A stretch of DNA of 64,000 nt from an uncultured Massilia sp. (lineage in GTDB: Bacteria > Pseudomonadota > Gammaproteobacteria > Burkholderiales > Burkholderiaceae_D), in NCBI GenBank assembly GCA_913778765.1, contig CAJYXO010000100.1, forward strand, positions 79,453 to 143,452, given 5' to 3'. Each line of letters begins with the position of its first letter. The stretch's first letter is position 1. Position numbers and translations under genes: made by a program. A model generated the notes under the pieces. That model made no database searches and was not told the DNA's origin. It saw nothing but the letters and a program-made list of their open reading frames with translations. Shown piece by piece: positions 63,223 to 64,000 of this stretch.

Positions 63223-64000
63223 TTATTTGTTGTCGGCCGCGTAGTGCACGCCGATCTGGCGCCGCACTTCGTCCATCACGCCCATCAGGGCCAGCGTATC
63301 GTCGTGGGTCATGCCCGGGCTTTCGATCAGGCCGGCCTGCCAGCAGCGCTGCGCCTCGATCGCTTCGTGCACATAGCCGTTGCCGAGGAAGGGCGTGGGC
63401 ACGGTGCGGGCGATGCCGTCGGCGCGCGACACCGTCACCGTCTGGGTGCGGTGGAACATGGTGTTCATGCGCACATGGCCTTGCTCGCCGGCGATCGTCA
63501 GCTCGCTCGGCAGGCGCGCGCGCAGCGAGCAGCTGCACACCGACATGCCGCCTTTGCTGTGCCGCAGGACGAAGCCGGTCTGCTCGTCGACGCCGGTGGG
63601 GCCGAGCTCGGCCTGCGCCGCCACCGACTCGACAGGACCCAGCAGGGCCACCGCGATCGACAGCGGGTAGATGCCCAGGTCGAGCAGCGCGCCGCCGCCC
63701 AGCTCGGGATTGTAGACGCGGTGCTCGATGCCGAAATCTGCCTTGAAGCCGAGATCCGCGATCACCTGCGTGACCTTGCCGATCTCGCCGGATGCCACCA
63801 CGCGGCGCACTTCGGCCAGGGCCGGCATGTAGCGCGTCCACATGGCTTCCATCAGGAACAGCTTCTTCGCACGCGCCAGCGCCACCAGCTCTTCCGCTTC
63901 GCGGCGGTTCATCGTGAACGGCTTCTCGCACAGCACGCCCTTGCCGGCGTTCAGGGCCAGGCGCACGTTGTCGACGTGGGCCGGGTGCGGCGTGCCGACG
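63223..64000 (-). CDS. Gfo/Idh/MocA family oxidoreductase, C-terminal part (runs off window)
   Basis: The visible 258 codons lack the N-terminal Rossmann start, which lies beyond base 64000. The reading frame is open to the edge (VGTPHPAHVDNVRLALNAGK), and the first internal Met at 63966 is not the start. The EKPFTMN motif with the conserved Lys of the family, MEAMWTRYMPAL and GGALLDLGIYPLSIA (catalytic Asp and Tyr region) are clear. These NAD(P)-dependent enzymes act on sugars or inositols, or as trans-dihydrodiol dehydrogenases; the MEAMWTRY form is common in the last group. It is directly upstream of yggL, probably by chance. Confidence 0.88.
   Translation of the reverse strand, partial: VGTPHPAHVDNVRLALNAGKGVLCEKPFTMNRREAEELVALARAKKLFLMEAMWTRYMPALAEVRRVVASGEIGKVTQVIADLGFKADFGIEHRVYNPELGGGALLDLGIYPLSIAVALLGPVESVAAQAELGPTGVDEQTGFVLRHSKGGMSVCSCSLRARLPSELTIAGEQGHVRMNTMFHRTQTVTVSRADGIARTVPTPFLGNGYVHEAIEAQRCWQAGLIESPGMTHDDTLALMGVMDEVRRQIGVHYAADNK

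Overview
The window is a GC-rich stretch of bacterial chromosome that reads like a betaproteobacterium of the Oxalobacteraceae (Massilia/Telluria-like). That placement is an inference from gene content (secreted PEP-CTERM protein, pseudomonad-type arginine succinyltransferase operon with a GATase/AraC-type ArgR, NsrR-Hmp, 180-kDa-type NAD-glutamate dehydrogenase) and from general protein character; no rRNA or other marker is present. I see no tRNA, rRNA, CRISPR array, prophage or insertion sequence. Nearly every long open frame opposite a gene is a high-GC shadow and was left out.

Layout. 1-3.4 kb: end of a glutathione transferase, an exported ester hydrolase, a PEP-CTERM protein and a yefM-yoeB toxin-antitoxin pair with a textbook operator. 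3.5-8.5 kb: a decayed DUF72 gene, then an iron island (feoA-feoB-Cys-rich protein, and divergently bfd-PepSY protein-bfr) with two Fur boxes in the shared promoter region. 8.4-13.2 kb: sugar kinase, GST, purB, and cysC with a frameshifted sulfotransferase. 13.2-18.4 kb: two cytochrome b561 genes (one with a DUF4142 protein, one with two YceI proteins) around a TonB-dependent receptor. 18.4-25.3 kb: glycine-zipper stress protein, GlsB-type membrane protein, phospholipase D/cardiolipin synthase, S46 dipeptidyl-peptidase, alpha/beta hydrolase. 25.3-28.7 kb: amino-acid permease and an nsrR-hmp nitric-oxide module, each gene with a palindromic NsrR-type box. 28.7-30.8 kb: DUF2807 lipoprotein and an old-yellow-enzyme reductase.

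30.8-45.0 kb is a complete arginine succinyltransferase (AST/Aru) catabolic operon on the minus strand: exporter and argR, then astC-aruF-aruG-astD-astB, then a 1566-residue NAD-glutamate dehydrogenase, then astE. The pathway turns arginine into glutamate, succinate, ammonia and CO2, and the dehydrogenase in the same operon would carry the glutamate into the TCA cycle. An ArgR-type half-site overlaps the astC -35 region.

45.1-52.9 kb is a signalling region: a small unknown protein, an HDOD protein, a large hybrid histidine kinase with a response-regulator diguanylate cyclase, and a MerR-type regulator. Around the merR gene sits the most unusual content of the window: two near-twin intergenic units, each predicted to make a ~61-nt RNA with an identical 5' half, its own terminator, a -10 element and a CRP-like palindrome centred exactly at -41.5, plus a third, unrelated ~100-nt RNA candidate. 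52.9-60.7 kb holds the housekeeping genes queA-tgt-yajC-secD-secF and divergent recG. 60.7-64 kb holds small secreted Ala/Lys-rich proteins, a YggL-family protein and the end of a Gfo/Idh/MocA oxidoreductase.
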